This document shows, one piece after another, positions 15,396-26,599 of a stretch of DNA of 42,621 nt. The first letter of the stretch is position 1, and the number at the start of each line of letters is the position of its first letter. The notes beneath the pieces were generated by a model. The model had not been told where the DNA came from, searched no databases, and was given only the letters and a program-made list of their open reading frames with translations. The DNA is from Dinochytrium kinnereticum (taxonomy: Eukaryota > Chytridiomycota > Chytridiomycetes > Chytridiales > Chytridiaceae). Both the position numbers and the translations under genes were made by a program. The stretch spans positions 7,732 through 50,352 of the forward strand of contig JADGJT010000031.1 of the NCBI GenBank assembly GCA_027604005.1, written 5' to 3'.

Positions 15396-18300
15396 TTATC
15401 GCCTCTTCAAAGGCGACGCGGGTGCAGAAGACAGCGGTGTAGAAGCCGGCGCAACTGTCCCAGACCCGGTCACCTGCCCAGCCCTCTCAAAATCCTCATC
15501 CTCCTGCTCATCCTCATCTGGCACAACCTGTTCCCCATTCGACCCATCAGCAGATCTCCTCCCATCACTCGAATATCCGCTCTCCTTACCCCCAGACGAC
15601 AAAGACGATGCCGAAATCGATCTTTGAAGGTGTAATGTGGCCATGATATCGCTGTGAGTTGGCGACGAGCCCAGGAGAAGCGCAGTGGGGGAGGATATAG
15701 TCTTGGAAGTCGATACCGATGAGAAAGGGGTGGAACTACCTCGAGGCGACACCGGAGAGGTCATGTCAACCCCGGCAGTCTCTCCTCTCAGTCCCCCCGA
15801 AGTCGCATTGAAAGTACCAGTCGAAGACGAAAATGAAGACGAGATTTGTCCAGATGACCCCAACGGAGAGTGAACCAAAGACCCCATAGATGAAGAAGCA
15901 CCCCCACTTTCCTTCCTCTGCTGTCTCCGATTCCGGCCCCGACTCGAAGACCTATCTCTTCGTTCCCCCATTAGCAACATAATCTCAGATGAGTCAGAGT
16001 CATCCGCCATAACAGATCGTAGTGGCGAGAGCGACGAGTTCGATCCATGGCGAGGCATGTACGGACTCCTCGGCGCTGATGCAGTGGGCGACGAGATAGA
16101 TGGAACGGTTGCATTCGCGGACAGAGAAGAAGGACTTGAAGATTTTAACCCCGTAACAGTGGCCGGCACAGCTCCTGACATATCCGCATCCCCAGCAGCT
16201 CCAATCGGCATCCCCCAAAGATCCAAAAACTCATCTTCTCCATCCAACCAAGGTCCCATAGTGACTCCCCATCCCAGTGCGCTTCGACGAGCATGGAGTT
16301 CATCTAACTCATGGTCCTCTCTATCCTTTGCAGAACCGTCTGCAGAATCAACGAGGCTAGTCGAGGAAGAGGCGGATGGGACTAAAAGTTTCCCACCAGT
16401 ACCAGGCGAGGAACGAGCGACGAAGCCCTCATAAAACTCTTGTCCGTAAGCTTTCTCGTAATAACTATCTTCATCCGCACTGGGGAGGGTAGACCTATCG
16501 ATTGATCGAGTAGCGGAGAAAAGCTCACGGTTCGGACTGCGGAGGCTAAACGACTTGTCACTTTCGAGATGGGCGTTAGACTGTAATCTGGTCGAATCGG
16601 GATCATCTCCAGCTCCAGTGATCTGATCTGGTGCACCCAAATGAAGGTAATGATTATGATGAGAATGGTGATGATTTGCAGATCGATGATGATGCTTCCC
16701 AGGTATATGAAGGGAAGAAGGCCGAGAGTTCTTAGACGGCGAAGTCGGAGCCCCAGTATCAAGCTCTCCTGTAACGTTATTTCCGGGAGACGGGCTTCGT
16801 CGCTTGGTCCTTCCTCGTTCACCCTCCAATAACCTCTCTACTTCCTCACTCTCACTCTCACCATCAGCCACCAAATCCCCAGCAAAACCAGAGGTGGCCG
16901 GGATCGCAGAAGCAGCCCCATGACCTTCCCAAAGCGATAATGGCGAAAATACCTCCTGTTGTAGCCACTGCTCATAATTCTGAGTAAAGTTATCATCCAA
17001 CCCAAACGCCTCATCCTCAACAACTCTAGTTCGGTAATGATTCCTTCCCAGAGGGGGCATCGCGGCATGAGCCGCGTGGGCAGCCGTAACAGGATCAACG
17101 TTATGATTCCCCCCATAATCTCCAGTAGCGACAACAGAATGGGCCTCAGTACCTCTTCGAACAATATTTAGAATGGCTTCAAGCTCATCATGATCTGATC
17201 TAGAGGCCTTGCTGTGAGATTCAGAGCGGCTACTGTTCTCCTCTGACTGGCGGCGAGCAAGCCTCGATGACTCGCCTGAACCCATCGCAGCTGCAGCACG
17301 TGGAGGTGGATTAGCGGTGGAGCCTTCGGGGGGAACTGGAAACTGGAAGGATTCTGGCATGATCTGGTGGTGGTAAAAGGCAATGACATTTCGGAGACTT
17401 TGCTCTTGCGCCTAGAGTGACGTAAACATTGATTAAGTTACATAAGTTAAACTGAAGTTTTGCGACCACATACCAGAGCATCGTCAACGTCAATTTCAAC
17501 CTCGCCAGCCAAATACTCCTCCTTTACATAAGGTCGTAAATGCAAATAGATTGCAGTTACCACCTTCATATTACCTGTAGAAACGCGAATTAAAGAAGAA
17601 GAGTAACCGAACAAACAAGCACAAATGCAAAACCACTTACTCCCTCTCCACTTCCTCCCAAGGTAAGGAATCTGGCTTTTCAAAAGCTTCAAAGCATAAA
17701 GCTGCAACCCAATATGCTGAATCTTCAAAACTCTTTTAAGAACAGCACTAGCCTTCCATTGCACAAGCGCTAAAATCCGATGTGTCTTACGCTTTGTAAT
17801 CTTCTGTAAAATCCTAAGCAAGTTGATAGCCGTGAAAAAGTTCCTCCAGCTTCCCTTCTGCACCGCTGGGGTCATAGGGACCTCGCACGCAGGAATGGTC
17901 GAAGGGAGGGGCTTAGTTGCAAAGCTTTCCATGGATGCTGTGGCTGAATCCTCTGGTTCTTTTTCGGAGCTGAGGTCGGCTGAGGGGCCAGCCTCAAGGG
18001 AATTATTGGAGCTGGCAGCACTCACATCTGCTTCCGGTAATTCAGCTCCATGATAGAACATATCGAGAATAGTAGCCATACGGCAGAAATGGAAGAAGCT
18101 AAAAATTACAGGTATAAGAATAGAAGAAAGTAGACGCATGCAACAGAAGGAAGAGCGTACTTTAACTCAGGGGGGTCACCACGATCTATTAGCCAACTTC
18201 CGATTCCAGCGTTAGGGCCAGCATCGCCGTTAGCATTAGCGTTCTGGTTTTGGAACCAAAGACTAAGCATCTTCAAGATCAAGATAGCACAATTATTATC

Positions 18301-20542
18301 AACGAGAAGCTGCGAGATATACTCGAACTTGACAACATCTATGAATAAATTAATTCAATATAAGCATGATTTTGATCAGATAAAAAGTAAACAAAAACAT
18401 ACAATCACTCTTGGTAGCCTTAAGAAGAATTAAGATGATAGCTGATACAGCTTTTGTAACGACCTCTTTATGACGGATGACGTCAATACGCTCAAGGTAA
18501 TCCCTTCTCTGCTCCCTTGTCATTGACACTCCAGGAGACAAGTCTGCATAGGTCAAGTTATCAGTCCCTAAAGCTCCCTGACCGTCTCCTTCCCCCTGCC
18601 CGTTGGAAGTATTTCCAAGGTTTACATAGTAGAGAAGTCTGACAAGCATTCCGATATGTGTACCCATATTGGGAGCCAGAAATCCCTGAAAGGCTCGAGT
18701 CAGAAGATGTAAACAAAAACACAACACTCACATAAAGAGTCTTTGCCCTATCTAGTCCCTTAGATCCCAACCCATAATCGCGTCCTCCGATAGACGGCCT
18801 AGCGAATCCCGACTTCTCGCCAGTATTCGAATTAGGCTTGTTGCCAGGAGCTGTAAAAGAACTCCCGATTGGCTCAGAGTCCCATAAATCCAGATATGTT
18901 TTGGTCTGGGCCATTTGAAGCGTCGCATGACTGATATAGATATTCTCTCGAATGACAGAGTCAGCCTCGCGTAACGATCTAGGCAAGTAAGTCGCATCAC
19001 GGGTCTCAAATGGTTGGAGGGTAGGGACGATTTGGGCGAGGTTGCGCTTAACGTGGGTAGAGATGGTGTCTACGAGAGGAATTTTTTTAGGGGTGACTGA
19101 AGATGAATCGGCAGGATAGTAGGCCGGGAACTTGAGTGAAACAGTGATTTGTTGGTGATGCATGTCTTGCGGCGTAGACTTCAGATATGTATCTAATCAC
19201 AATAAGACTCATCAACTAACTCAACGTGATATTACCTTTAAGCAATTCGGGAAGGCCCTCATTTATCCGTGTTGCATTTTTTTGCTTCGCAAGCATATCT
19301 GCAGCACCAATAGTAGACAACAAAACTTTCCATAATAAGAGTAAAAGCTATCAAAATATAAGAATAAGTAACAAAAGAATAAAGGTAAACCTTCTTTACG
19401 GGATAATGTTTTCGGTTTCCCTCAGCAAGCTGTGCGATAAGCTCAAACAACTCCACCGCAATAGGTTTCGCGGAATTTGCAAGACCACCCGACGTCGACG
19501 AGATCTCCTCAGCCAGCTTAGGATTACCGAAGTTCCCCTCAATCAAAAGATAACATAGGCTGAGATAAACAGACGTCTCCGCGTTGGCCAGATCAATAGC
19601 GGCCTGTCGATCGTTCGGATCCTTTTTGGCTCCACCCGCAGCTCCTTTTGTCAGATCATCCAATGTCTTTGAAACAACGCGAAGCGCCTGGTGGACGAAA
19701 GAGAAGGCATCTAGATCGAATAGAAGTCGACTGTTCGATTTCATCAGCTCGATCTGTTCTTCTGTTGTGGAAGCCTCATTGAAAACCCCTTAGGGCGGTT
19801 ACTTTGAATCATCTTCCATTATCAAACCTTGGGCAATGTAAAGAAGCTTTTTTGCGGCAACATAACGCTCTTCCGGGTTACTGCATTCCAATCCCTCCAA
19901 CAGGCAAAATATGTACGAGGCTTTTTGATCCATGGACCCAGACTTCCATTCTAACAAAAATGTTAAGGAGAAAGGATTCTAACTGTCATAAACCTCCTTC
20001 AAATGAACTTTCGAAAAGTTCTCTTCCTTCTTGGATAAACAACTTATCCTGGTAGTTGTAGAACTCGTTGACCTCAGCCTCGAAATGATCCCTATCATCG
20101 TACTTGAATTCAAACTGTTTGGACTGCAACCGGAGGAAAAGAATGAGTACCGAGTAGTTAGACCTAGAATGAGACGGTGGCAACTTCACCAAGAAATAGG
20201 TGATCCTACCTTTGCTCTCGCAGGAAGTGAGTCTCGGAATATTTTGCTAAGCGCCGCCATTCCAGATACCGGCGGCATCGCTGCAGCCTCAGCCAAAGCT
20301 TCTGTTGAATTTGAACTCCCGTCGGATGCAGCTGAAAAAGAACCTGTCAACTGATCCTCCGTAGTCTTGTCCGAGTTGGAAGAAGCGTCCTGGGCATTCA
20401 ACAGATACGGCGGTGGCGTTGGTGGCAGCGGGATAAAGGCAGCGGGATTTGAAGGGGGTTGGCTGACTGTTGCTATCGACGATAATGTCGAGTAGATGGG
20501 CCTCGGGGCTGCGATAACTGGTGGTGGCAGGTTGATGCTCAT
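15396..20542 (-). CDS. FAR11: STRIPAK scaffold STRIP/Far11 (N1221 and DUF3402 type)
   Basis: Core subunit of the striatin-interacting phosphatase and kinase complex, which links PP2A to striatin and GCK kinases in cell-cycle arrest, hyphal fusion and polarity. The start is ATG 20542 (MSINLPPP); an in-frame ATG at 20596 would add 18 residues. After a Pro/Ser-rich N-terminus, exons encode the N1221-type region: KQFEFKYDDRDHFEAEVNEF (20123-20060), EWKSGSMDQKASYIFCLLEG (near 19940), then ETSVYLSLCYLLIEGNFGNP. A second helical region (LDLWDSEPIG, near 18890; GFLAPNMGTHIGMLVRLLYYV, near 18650) leads into the diagnostic DUF3402 motif LQLYALKLLKSQIPYLGRKWR...NMKVVTAIYLHLRP (17720-17540). The last exon (15396-17411) adds over 650 mostly disordered Ser-rich residues with the conserved-looking FTQNYEQWLQQEVF near its start. 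Many short introns; about 1,300 residues. Confidence 0.88.
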
Positions 20543-21159
20543 GGTTCGTGGATACAACGAAATGGCATCCAAGATGATTTTTTGACAAACCAACATGAGT
20601 TGAGGACTTCATTCGCAGGGTTGGCCAAGGAGCCATGCACGGCGTACGCGTGCGTCAGGCACCGTCACCGATGCCCTGGAGGCCTCGGCGATTAAGTTCG
20701 CGCGATTTTACTGCGATCAGGCCGCACAGAGCGTCTTCATGCAGACACGTGCCGATGGCCGCGTGCGATCATACCTGACGGCCCAGCAGCCACCGCGTAC
20801 TCAACCGGGCTACCGCTTCATCTTGAAAAGAATTGATGCGAGCTTTTCCTCTCGCCATAAATCGGCGTTAGTGTGTAGTGCTGGTTTTGTATGTATGTCC
20901 CACGGAATGAGAGCAATTCTTCCTTCCTCCCCCCCCTTCGCGGAGTGAGTTCCGATCAGGAAGCACCTGGATATTTTCTCAGCTCCTTATGACCTGGCTT
21001 AAGTCTCAACTCTTTTTCCTTCAACTTCCAGCTACAGCGAGTGGTTCATCTGCATGGATCTCGTTAGTAGTCCTGCTACACGGTGTGAACGGGGCGGCAT
21101 TCATGCATGCAAGCTATTTGGTGGGCGGTTAGGCATTGAATATTGCAGATGCTTCTGGG
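20543..21159. promoter_or_regulatory. divergent promoter region with GC-rich island and MCB-like site
   Basis: This stretch lies between the STRIP start (minus) and the unknown membrane gene (plus). About 20636-20830 is CpG-rich, like the island before the F-box gene. ACGCGT (MluI cell-cycle box type) occurs at about 20646-20651 within GGCGTACGCGTGCG. An upstream exon of the membrane gene may also lie here: candidate ATGs at 20891 and 20895 precede a GTGAGT donor near 20946. I could not connect that exon in frame. Confidence 0.4.
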
Positions 21160-23208
21160 ATGCACTCATTCCAATCCGAAAAACGCGCCTTGTCGACGAG
21201 TTCATGCATTACCGCACTTTTATGTCTAGTTTTTTTATGGTTTTCTGCAGCAAGCATGCAGATTTCCAAGATTACCTTCGCCGGCAGCCTTGAAGAGGCG
21301 ATGGCTTCGGTTCAGGCCTTTACGTTCGCGGCTCTCAGTCTGCAACTTCAAATGATCCGATTCGGCGGAGGCATCGGTGTCATAGTATTTCTCAGCTGTG
21401 CACTTCTACGTGTCTTTCTATCGAAGTTAGGCCCATCCCTCACAAATGCCGAGCCCAAGCATCTTGTACCCCCACTCGATCCGTCCGTTGTTGCAGTTAT
21501 TGGATCCATATTTTGTATGGAGACTGCCAACACGCTTCGTACATTACTGAGATTGGTTGGTTATGGCAAACTTGCTTTAATTAACAGTCTTATTTGTTTA
21601 AATCTGATATTCACAGAAGAATGAAAGGTTAATTACAAATGAGTGGTTCCGGATCACCCTCATGCACAATATATCATCAGTAGTCAATATCCTTGGAAAT
21701 GTGACGGTTGCCCTCCTATATGCAAGGTTGTAGAAATGTAAAAGAAGTCTCAATAACTTCAAATAGATTCAACCCTGCATCTTTAAAGCCTGCCTTCCTT
21801 ATCGGCCACATTATCTGTGGAATTATATGTAGGTAATCCTCTTCGATTTGGAACCGTTTCTCTTTCTGTTGCGAAAGACTCAGTTTTCACACAACAGCAA
21901 TGTTCATATGGAGGGCATTATTTGTGGGCTTGGGGGGTAAAAATAGCCGAGGATCCTTTCTGTGGAGACTGTTAGTGCATACAGTAGAGGTGCTCATTAA
22001 AATATGAACATATTTCAAAGCTAACTGTTGGATAGAGCGCCGTTTCAGCTGTCTGCATTCTATCATTCACTCTGGTGACAGCTTTTACTTTTCAGCTGTC
22101 AACGGAGAATCCGTCAAACCATATCATCACAGTCGTCAGTGTTGTGGTGCTTCCACTTGTTCAGTTACTTGTAGTGCTGGCATTCACAAAGGTATACTAT
22201 TTTACACAATAACTTGTACCTAAAGAAATCATCTCAGTCCTCTGTTCATGTAATCTCAAAATCCGAAAACAATGACCCATTAATGGTCTGGTTGGGTATG
22301 AACTTCGTTACACCATCCCGAATATTAAGCATGCAGAGGGGTGATATACATGGTACGGTTTTCAGATTACATGGTTATATTTACACACCTCTTTAGATCA
22401 TCGTTTGGCATTATCACTATCAACACAAGTTGCTAGTAAGCTGTTCATAAGGATATTGGGATTGACTTGGCTGAGATATCAGAAAAAAAAGTTGATGTCA
22501 GTGGGGATCTCTATTGCCGAGAAACTTCAGGAACCTAAAAAAGGTCAGATAGATATTGATATCGATGAGGTCCCATGCTTTCCCGTAACTGTAAACCGAG
22601 CAAACAAAGCATCGGAGGAGGAATCCGTTGATCTCGGCAGAGAAAAGGAGGAGCCAAAGGTGCTGGCACCCGCTTTACTCCGTGATCATGAAGAAGATAG
22701 ACCTAGGCTTTCCGTAGAAAATGGATCAGGGATCCAATTGGCTATCACCATTGAAACCAAAAACTCGTCAAAATTCACCACCGCACCACTTTCACTACAA
22801 ACCGCGTATCTAGCACAGGTCCGAGATCAGGTTATCGCTGAATATGCTTCTTCATTTTTGGCCACCGCATTAGTTCTCGCATTTCCAGTAAACCCCCGCC
22901 CGACGTTACTCTCCATCTTCGCCTCGTTCTTGATAAGAATATTTCTAGCTTTCCTGCTTGAGGTCGTGATGCTAATGATTGAGAGGTTTGAAGGTAGGCT
23001 TTCTCTTTGTTTTTCAACGTCTGTTTTGACAGGACTTGTTTATGCAGGCCTTGAACTCTATTACTTCCAACGATATGAACTTTTAGATGCAGCTAGTATA
23101 GCTTGTGGAGCTATATATTTGTCGTTCTGGTTAGTTTCGGCCTACCAACGCATATTCACTTTTAATGGGAGGATGCAAGGATTAAAACCGTGGCCCTGGG
23201 ATGATTGA
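21160..23208 (+). CDS. unknown multi-pass membrane protein (7 or more exons)
   Basis: Exons 21160-21555, 21617-21726, 21767-21828, 21898-21974, 22036-22191, 22238-22352 and 22397-23208 join with consistent phases into about 575 residues. The first ATG shown (MHSFQSEKR) is the earliest in this frame, but an upstream exon is possible. Roughly ten hydrophobic helices are visible, for example SCITALLCLVFLWFSA, GVIVFLSCALLRVFL, NILGNVTVALLYA, AFLIGHIICGII, HIITVVSVVVLPLVQLLVVL and SFLIRIFLAFLLEVVMLMI. A long hydrophilic loop, rich in acidic residues and Lys, is coded at 22500-22790. It ends in a cytosolic-looking GLKPWPWDD. I do not recognise the family; a transporter or receptor role cannot be assigned. 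Confidence 0.6.
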
Positions 23209-23945
23209 ACGGACACGATTGATATTTCGAATGCCCTATGCAAATATTCACAGCAAAGGATACAGCAGCAATAGTTCTGCGTATTCATTATAGTTTCTTA
23301 ATGAATGCCGGCGCTGGATTAGCCTTTACCATAATAACAATAACAATTATTGAGTCATAGTCTACTTGAATAATAATAGTTGTAAAAAATGACTCGGATG
23401 TGTAAGGAATTGACGAGCAAGAGTATGAGTCGCAAAAAAAGGGTGGGGAGAGGCATGAGGAGCGTCACGGCCACCATTGAATGGTTGCCTCTTACAAATA
23501 AAAACCACACGTGAAAATTATAATGAATCTCTCATGTACGGAGTCGTTCAAATCCACCATTCCTCGCTTTATTGCGCTCAATCTCGCCGGCTTTAAGAAA
23601 GTACAAACAAAACACGAACAATAACACAAAGCATGAAAAAGGAGGGAAGTGATGGAACAAACATTGAGTATGAGAGAGCCGGTGACAAAAAGGTCTCAGA
23701 ATCTCTCTACAGAAATAGGAAAGGCTAAAAAATCGAGGCGGAGAAGGCTTTATGCAAGTTTGTGCAAGGCTTTTAGCTGAGGTACGAAAAAAAAAGAAGA
23801 GGATATATTAAAAAAGCAAAAAAAAAACCCGTCCTATGAAGCGTAGATAAATCATTAAGGTCAATAAAGAAATCCACCCTTTGAAAAGAACACAGCCTCC
23901 GTTGGCCTTCAACAATAAAACCCAGCAAGCATCACTATCGCCCGT
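23209..23945. other. convergent intergenic region
   Basis: No gene seen between the 3' ends of the membrane protein and CSN8. It is AT-rich with several A-runs on the plus strand near 23780-23830, consistent with the T-rich 3' UTR of the minus-strand CSN8 transcript. An ATAATAACAATAACAATTATT stretch near 23330 is low complexity. Confidence 0.5.
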
Positions 23946-25049
23946 CTACTCTTTCTCTAAATGCATAACAAACTCCGTCAATAATTCAAAATGTTTCACC
24001 TCCTCATCCACAACCCCACTAGTTGTTCCAATTTCAACGCCTCTTACCCTCCTTTCCAAAAACACCCTAGCTTCCTCAGCCCTCTCCAAAAAGGCCTTCC
24101 GGCTCCTCTCCGCGACAGTCCTCGAAGCTCCTGGAAGAACCCACATTCCTCCAATAGGAGCAACCGGATCGGTCTCAACATGGGGTTCCACAGCCCATCC
24201 AGAAGCTTCACAGAAAGATTTCGTGGATTCAAGGAGAGCCGTTAAATCAACCGTCTGCGTCTCGACGACAGGAGCGGGAGAAGCAGGGGCGGGGGATGGA
24301 GTGGACGGATCGACAGGTAGGGAGGAAGAAAGATGGGGTCTTTGCTCCGGGAGCTCATCAGGATGAATAAATCCAACCCATCTCCTAACCCGATCGATCG
24401 GAACAGAGTCAAAAGCAGCAGAGATTAAATCCCTAGCGCTTCGCCTAACACTCTCCCAAAGGTCCCCGGAGACTCCCAAAACAGCAGGATCCCATCTCCC
24501 CTCCCTCTCCCTCAACGCTCGATAAGCCCTCTCAAAGTCAAGTCCATGTAAGGCAGAGGCAGCCTCTCTAATAGCGGAGTAATCAGAGACAGAGGGATGG
24601 ACAGGAGATCCTTTACCGTTGACTTGAAGAGGAGACGGAAGGTAAGGGGAGGTTGAAGATGGTGGCCAGAATCCGTCAACGCGAAGAGTGACGGCTCGGG
24701 CCTCAGGAAGCCGTTGACCAATTAAAAGAGCAGCAAGCTCGATGCAGTAAATGCGAGGGTCATGGGGCCGGATAGGGGGAGAAAATAATGAAGAAGAAGA
24801 AGAAGGTGAATGTTCGGCGGTAATGGCCATATCGTTGGGGTCAGACGTTTCTTCGTCAGTTTCCATGGCAGCAGATGAAGGCTGAGGAGGATCGTAAGGT
24901 CCAGGACGAGTGGGATCAGCAAATGAAAAATCCAGCTCGAGGTCCTCACAGAGCGCAGCAACTTTTCCGTAATCTTTTTCTAAAAGGGCTGTCTCGAGCT
25001 TCGCGACGGTGCCGCTATAGTCTGGAACAAAGCATGGAGTGGATTGCAT
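23946..25049 (-). CDS. CSN8: COP9 signalosome subunit 8
   Basis: PCI-family small subunit of the COP9 signalosome, which removes NEDD8/Rub1 from cullins. The start is set at ATG 25049 (MQSTPCFVPDYSG), giving 367 residues; the frame is open further upstream to a TTG at 25373 but has no ATG there. Matches to CSN8: helices YCIELAALLIGQRLPEARAV (about 24755-24700) and LHGLDFERAYRALREREGRW with DPAV, then SARDLISAAFDSVPIDRV and RRWVGF (24410-24375). This fits the family pattern of a WS/DP site followed by a helix and 'aafvGl'. The end, ELLTEFVMHLEKE, parallels the usual TDYVAFLE terminus. It is longer than the ~200-residue animal protein because of Ser/Pro-rich inserts at about residues 50-95 and 225-260. 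Single exon. Confidence 0.75.
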   Translation of the reverse strand: MQSTPCFVPDYSGTVAKLETALLEKDYGKVAALCEDLELDFSFADPTRPGPYDPPQPSSAAMETDEETSDPNDMAITAEHSPSSSSSLFSPPIRPHDPRIYCIELAALLIGQRLPEARAVTLRVDGFWPPSSTSPYLPSPLQVNGKGSPVHPSVSDYSAIREAASALHGLDFERAYRALREREGRWDPAVLGVSGDLWESVRRSARDLISAAFDSVPIDRVRRWVGFIHPDELPEQRPHLSSSLPVDPSTPSPAPASPAPVVETQTVDLTALLESTKSFCEASGWAVEPHVETDPVAPIGGMWVLPGASRTVAERSRKAFLERAEEARVFLERRVRGVEIGTTSGVVDEEVKHFELLTEFVMHLEKE

Positions 25050-26250
25050 TGTTGATGAGTCCAAAAGCTGAACAAACGTATCGCTCCCAAGAGGCACACG
25101 CAGTCGATATAGGGAAATGGGGTCAAGAGCACACTGTCGTTTCGCAAGGGGAAAAGTGTCGGGTAACGAAGCCCTTGATGGGTGGAAGCCTACTTCGTCC
25201 GAGGAGCCGCGAAGAGCAGTGGACAAGTTGCTTGATGAGGTAGATGGAGAGGATGCAATGGGTATAGGCGGAATGATTGATTTAAAAGTGGTGATGGATG
25301 ATGTGAGGGGATCGCCGGCGCCGTGGGTTTCGGGAACAGTGGGCGACGGCTGAGGATGGATGCTGGGGAGCAAGGCCTTTTTGTGAATTTTGTCGAGAAT
25401 TTTTTAGCAGTTGGATGCAACGCGTTGCAGGCGGGATTGTAGAGGACGGACGGTTTTCTGGATGGGAAGGTTAGCCGAGCTGCTCCAATCCACCGTTTCT
25501 GCTGGCAATTAAAAGGAAAGGAAAGGAAAGGAATTTAGAATGCCAACGGTTTGCCTTTGCGAATCAACTCTTTGCTGGGTTTGGGATTCAGGATGGAGGC
25601 GTTCAGCAGCGACCTGAATTCGTTCACCTCCGCTGAACGGTATGGATGGATATGGATTTATGTGGAATCACTATTATTTATTTGATATTTAATATAGCTC
25701 AGGAAGCTCTTCTTTTCTTTCTTGCACCACCAATTCCTGACAGCGGCGGCCAAGAATGGAAATGAATCAAACGAGGCATCTCATAAATTATTTGGATCCA
25801 CGTAAAGGACGATACCTCCATGCATCCATCATAAGATTTGACATGTGACTTAATGCTTTATCTCCCAGTTTGATTCCGTGGATGGATATACGCTTCTTTC
25901 ATCGTTTGATCTTTATCAGCATTGCAAATATAAAATGCGGTTTTTTTTCATCAGAGATTTACTTTTCTCTTTGGGTCAATGAAGGTAAGGCGAGTTTTGG
26001 ATATAAGCAATGAAAGGAATTGTGTTTCTTTGTTGTGGTTATTTTTTTGCTTGTATTTTAAGCTTGAGGGTGGACAGTGACAGGTTGTTCGATAGAAAAA
26101 CTGCACCATAGATTGATGAGGTTTTGCTGTTATTCAGTAGTTTTTCTTCTCTTTTTTTGTCAGCCATTCTGTTGGACCTTTGAAAAGGAGATAAGAAGCC
26201 GGATCTTTTATAAAAGTTCTGATGGTCAATTCGCAGCGCCTACCCTTAGC
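25050..26250. promoter_or_regulatory. CSN8 upstream region with Ser/Pro open frame and palindrome
   Basis: 25050-25373 is an open, Ser/Pro-rich continuation of the CSN8 frame without an ATG. It is either 5' UTR or a coding exon whose start lies upstream of an unseen intron. Beyond it, 25374-26250 is AT-rich with no supported gene. A perfect 14-bp palindrome lies at 25416-25429. A GGAAA repeat (AAAGGAAAGGAAAGGAAAGG) is near 25510-25530. Confidence 0.4.
25416..25429. promoter_or_regulatory. 14-bp palindrome TGCAACGCGTTGCA
   Basis: A perfect dyad with an ACGCGT core (MluI cell-cycle box type), 367 bp upstream of the CSN8 ATG and 43 bp upstream of the end of the open frame. A plausible binding site for a dimeric regulator or an MBF-type factor; function inferred only from its symmetry and position. 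Confidence 0.35.
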
Positions 26251-26302
26251 TGAAAAGTTTCTATAAGGGACGGCGGCGATACCTTATTCCTCACCCCCAT
26301 CG

Positions 26303-26590
26303 CTACCTGCGACCATCTCCTTCCGGAAATACAATTGTCACCAACGCAACAACGCGAACCAGCAGATCCATCGGCCTCTCAATACCCAGCACAGTCCACA
26401 AAAACGCGCTCTTCAAAAAGCTCTCTTTGACCGTTTACTTTCTCCAAACGTATAAAATCCCCGCCATAGTCACCACCGCAGTCCCCGCGACATATGGACC
26501 AAAATCGGTTGAAAAGATCTGGTGAACAAACTTTGAATGCTTTCACCACCGACTTCTCAAAGTTTCCCGTCGATATGGTGTTAACTTTGC
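26303..26590 (-). pseudogene. possible decayed gene for a small membrane protein
   Basis: The minus strand here has exon-like composition in an otherwise AT-rich gap. It reads ISTGNFEKSVVKAFK, then after a frame change near 26525 QIFSTDFGPYVAGTAVVTMAG and ILYVWRK. An in-frame TAA follows (26435-26437), then in the same frame ESFLKSAFLWTVLGIERPM and DLLVRVVALVTIVFPEGDGRR, ending at TAG (26303-26305). The two hydrophobic helices continue across the stop, which suggests one ancestral reading frame broken by a stop and a frameshift. No start codon is evident and no family is recognised. Alternatively this is a GC-rich non-coding island. Confidence 0.3.
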
Positions 26591-26599
26591 TTACTAGGC

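Noticed and set aside
25373..25373. Start of CSN8 at 25373
   Set aside because: The codon there is TTG, not ATG; the first ATG in frame is 25049, and similarity to CSN8 begins there.
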